Below are positions 11,459 to 11,550 of a stretch of DNA of 11,550 nt, piece after piece. This DNA comes from Baffinella frigidus. Lineage: Eukaryota > Cryptophyceae > Cryptomonadales > Baffinellaceae. The stretch's first letter is position 1; each line of letters starts with the position of its first letter. The notes under the pieces were generated by a model that was given only the letters and a program-made list of their open reading frames with translations, had not been told where the DNA came from and did no database searches. The stretch is from the NCBI GenBank assembly GCA_026770585.1, contig MU646313.1, positions 160,756-172,305 of the forward strand, given 5' to 3'. The position numbers were made by a program, and so were the translations under genes.

Positions 11459-11550
<92 letters not shown>
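11459..11550. repeat. (AT)n microsatellite to the window end
   Basis: About 46 uninterrupted AT dinucleotides run off the right edge. This is a likely assembly break or hypervariable site. Confidence 0.98.

Overview
The window looks like nuclear DNA of a unicellular eukaryotic alga. It carries one split gene with nine exons supported on the + strand. All introns are GT...CAG. The rest is simple repeats, short inverted-repeat elements, and telomere-type (TTTAGGG-like and CCCGAAA-like) repeats. There is no bacterial gene organisation. The lineage cannot be fixed from sequence alone. A signal peptide followed by a Phe-containing motif hints at an alga with a secondary plastid (haptophyte, heterokont, cryptophyte or dinoflagellate type), but this is inference.

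The gene (2673 to at least 10860) encodes an atypical tyrosine/lipid phosphatase of the Y_phosphatase3 (MptpB-like) family. I rebuilt it from nine exons: 2673-2799, 3164-3282, 4853-4950, 5521-5590, 6148-6200, 7903-7996, 9313-9398, 10137-10243 and 10751-10860. They total 864 nt, or 288 codons, and every junction keeps the reading frame. Family landmarks come in the expected order: [39 protein letters not shown], the P-loop CRLGKDRTG, and [11 protein letters not shown]...IADYARSD. The C-terminus lies beyond the right edge. The start of exon 2 is the least certain boundary.

The most striking thing is how the introns are built. Most exons have truncated copies of themselves in the flanking introns. 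Copies upstream of an exon keep the splice acceptor and the 5' part of the exon. Copies downstream keep the 3' part of the exon and the donor. Exon 6 has five upstream copies, exon 7 has four upstream and one downstream, exon 8 has two upstream plus an inverted piece, exon 9 has one upstream and one downstream, exon 3 has one of each, and exon 5 has one downstream. These copies would mislead any gene finder.

Layout: 1-2672 is mostly repeats, with one weak exon candidate (2155-2298) and a 1.3-kb-spaced inverted repeat. 2673-3282 holds exons 1-2. 3283-4852 is intron 2, a cluster of inverted-repeat elements and two CT tracts. 4853-6200 holds exons 3-5. 6201-7902 is intron 5, a GACAGA-rich tandem array of exon 6 copies. 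7903-9398 holds exons 6-7 with the exon 7 copy array between them. 9399-10860 holds exons 8-9. 10861-11550 is the start of intron 9, with another inverted-repeat element and a terminal (AT)n tract. I see no tRNA, rRNA, CRISPR array or complete autonomous transposon.
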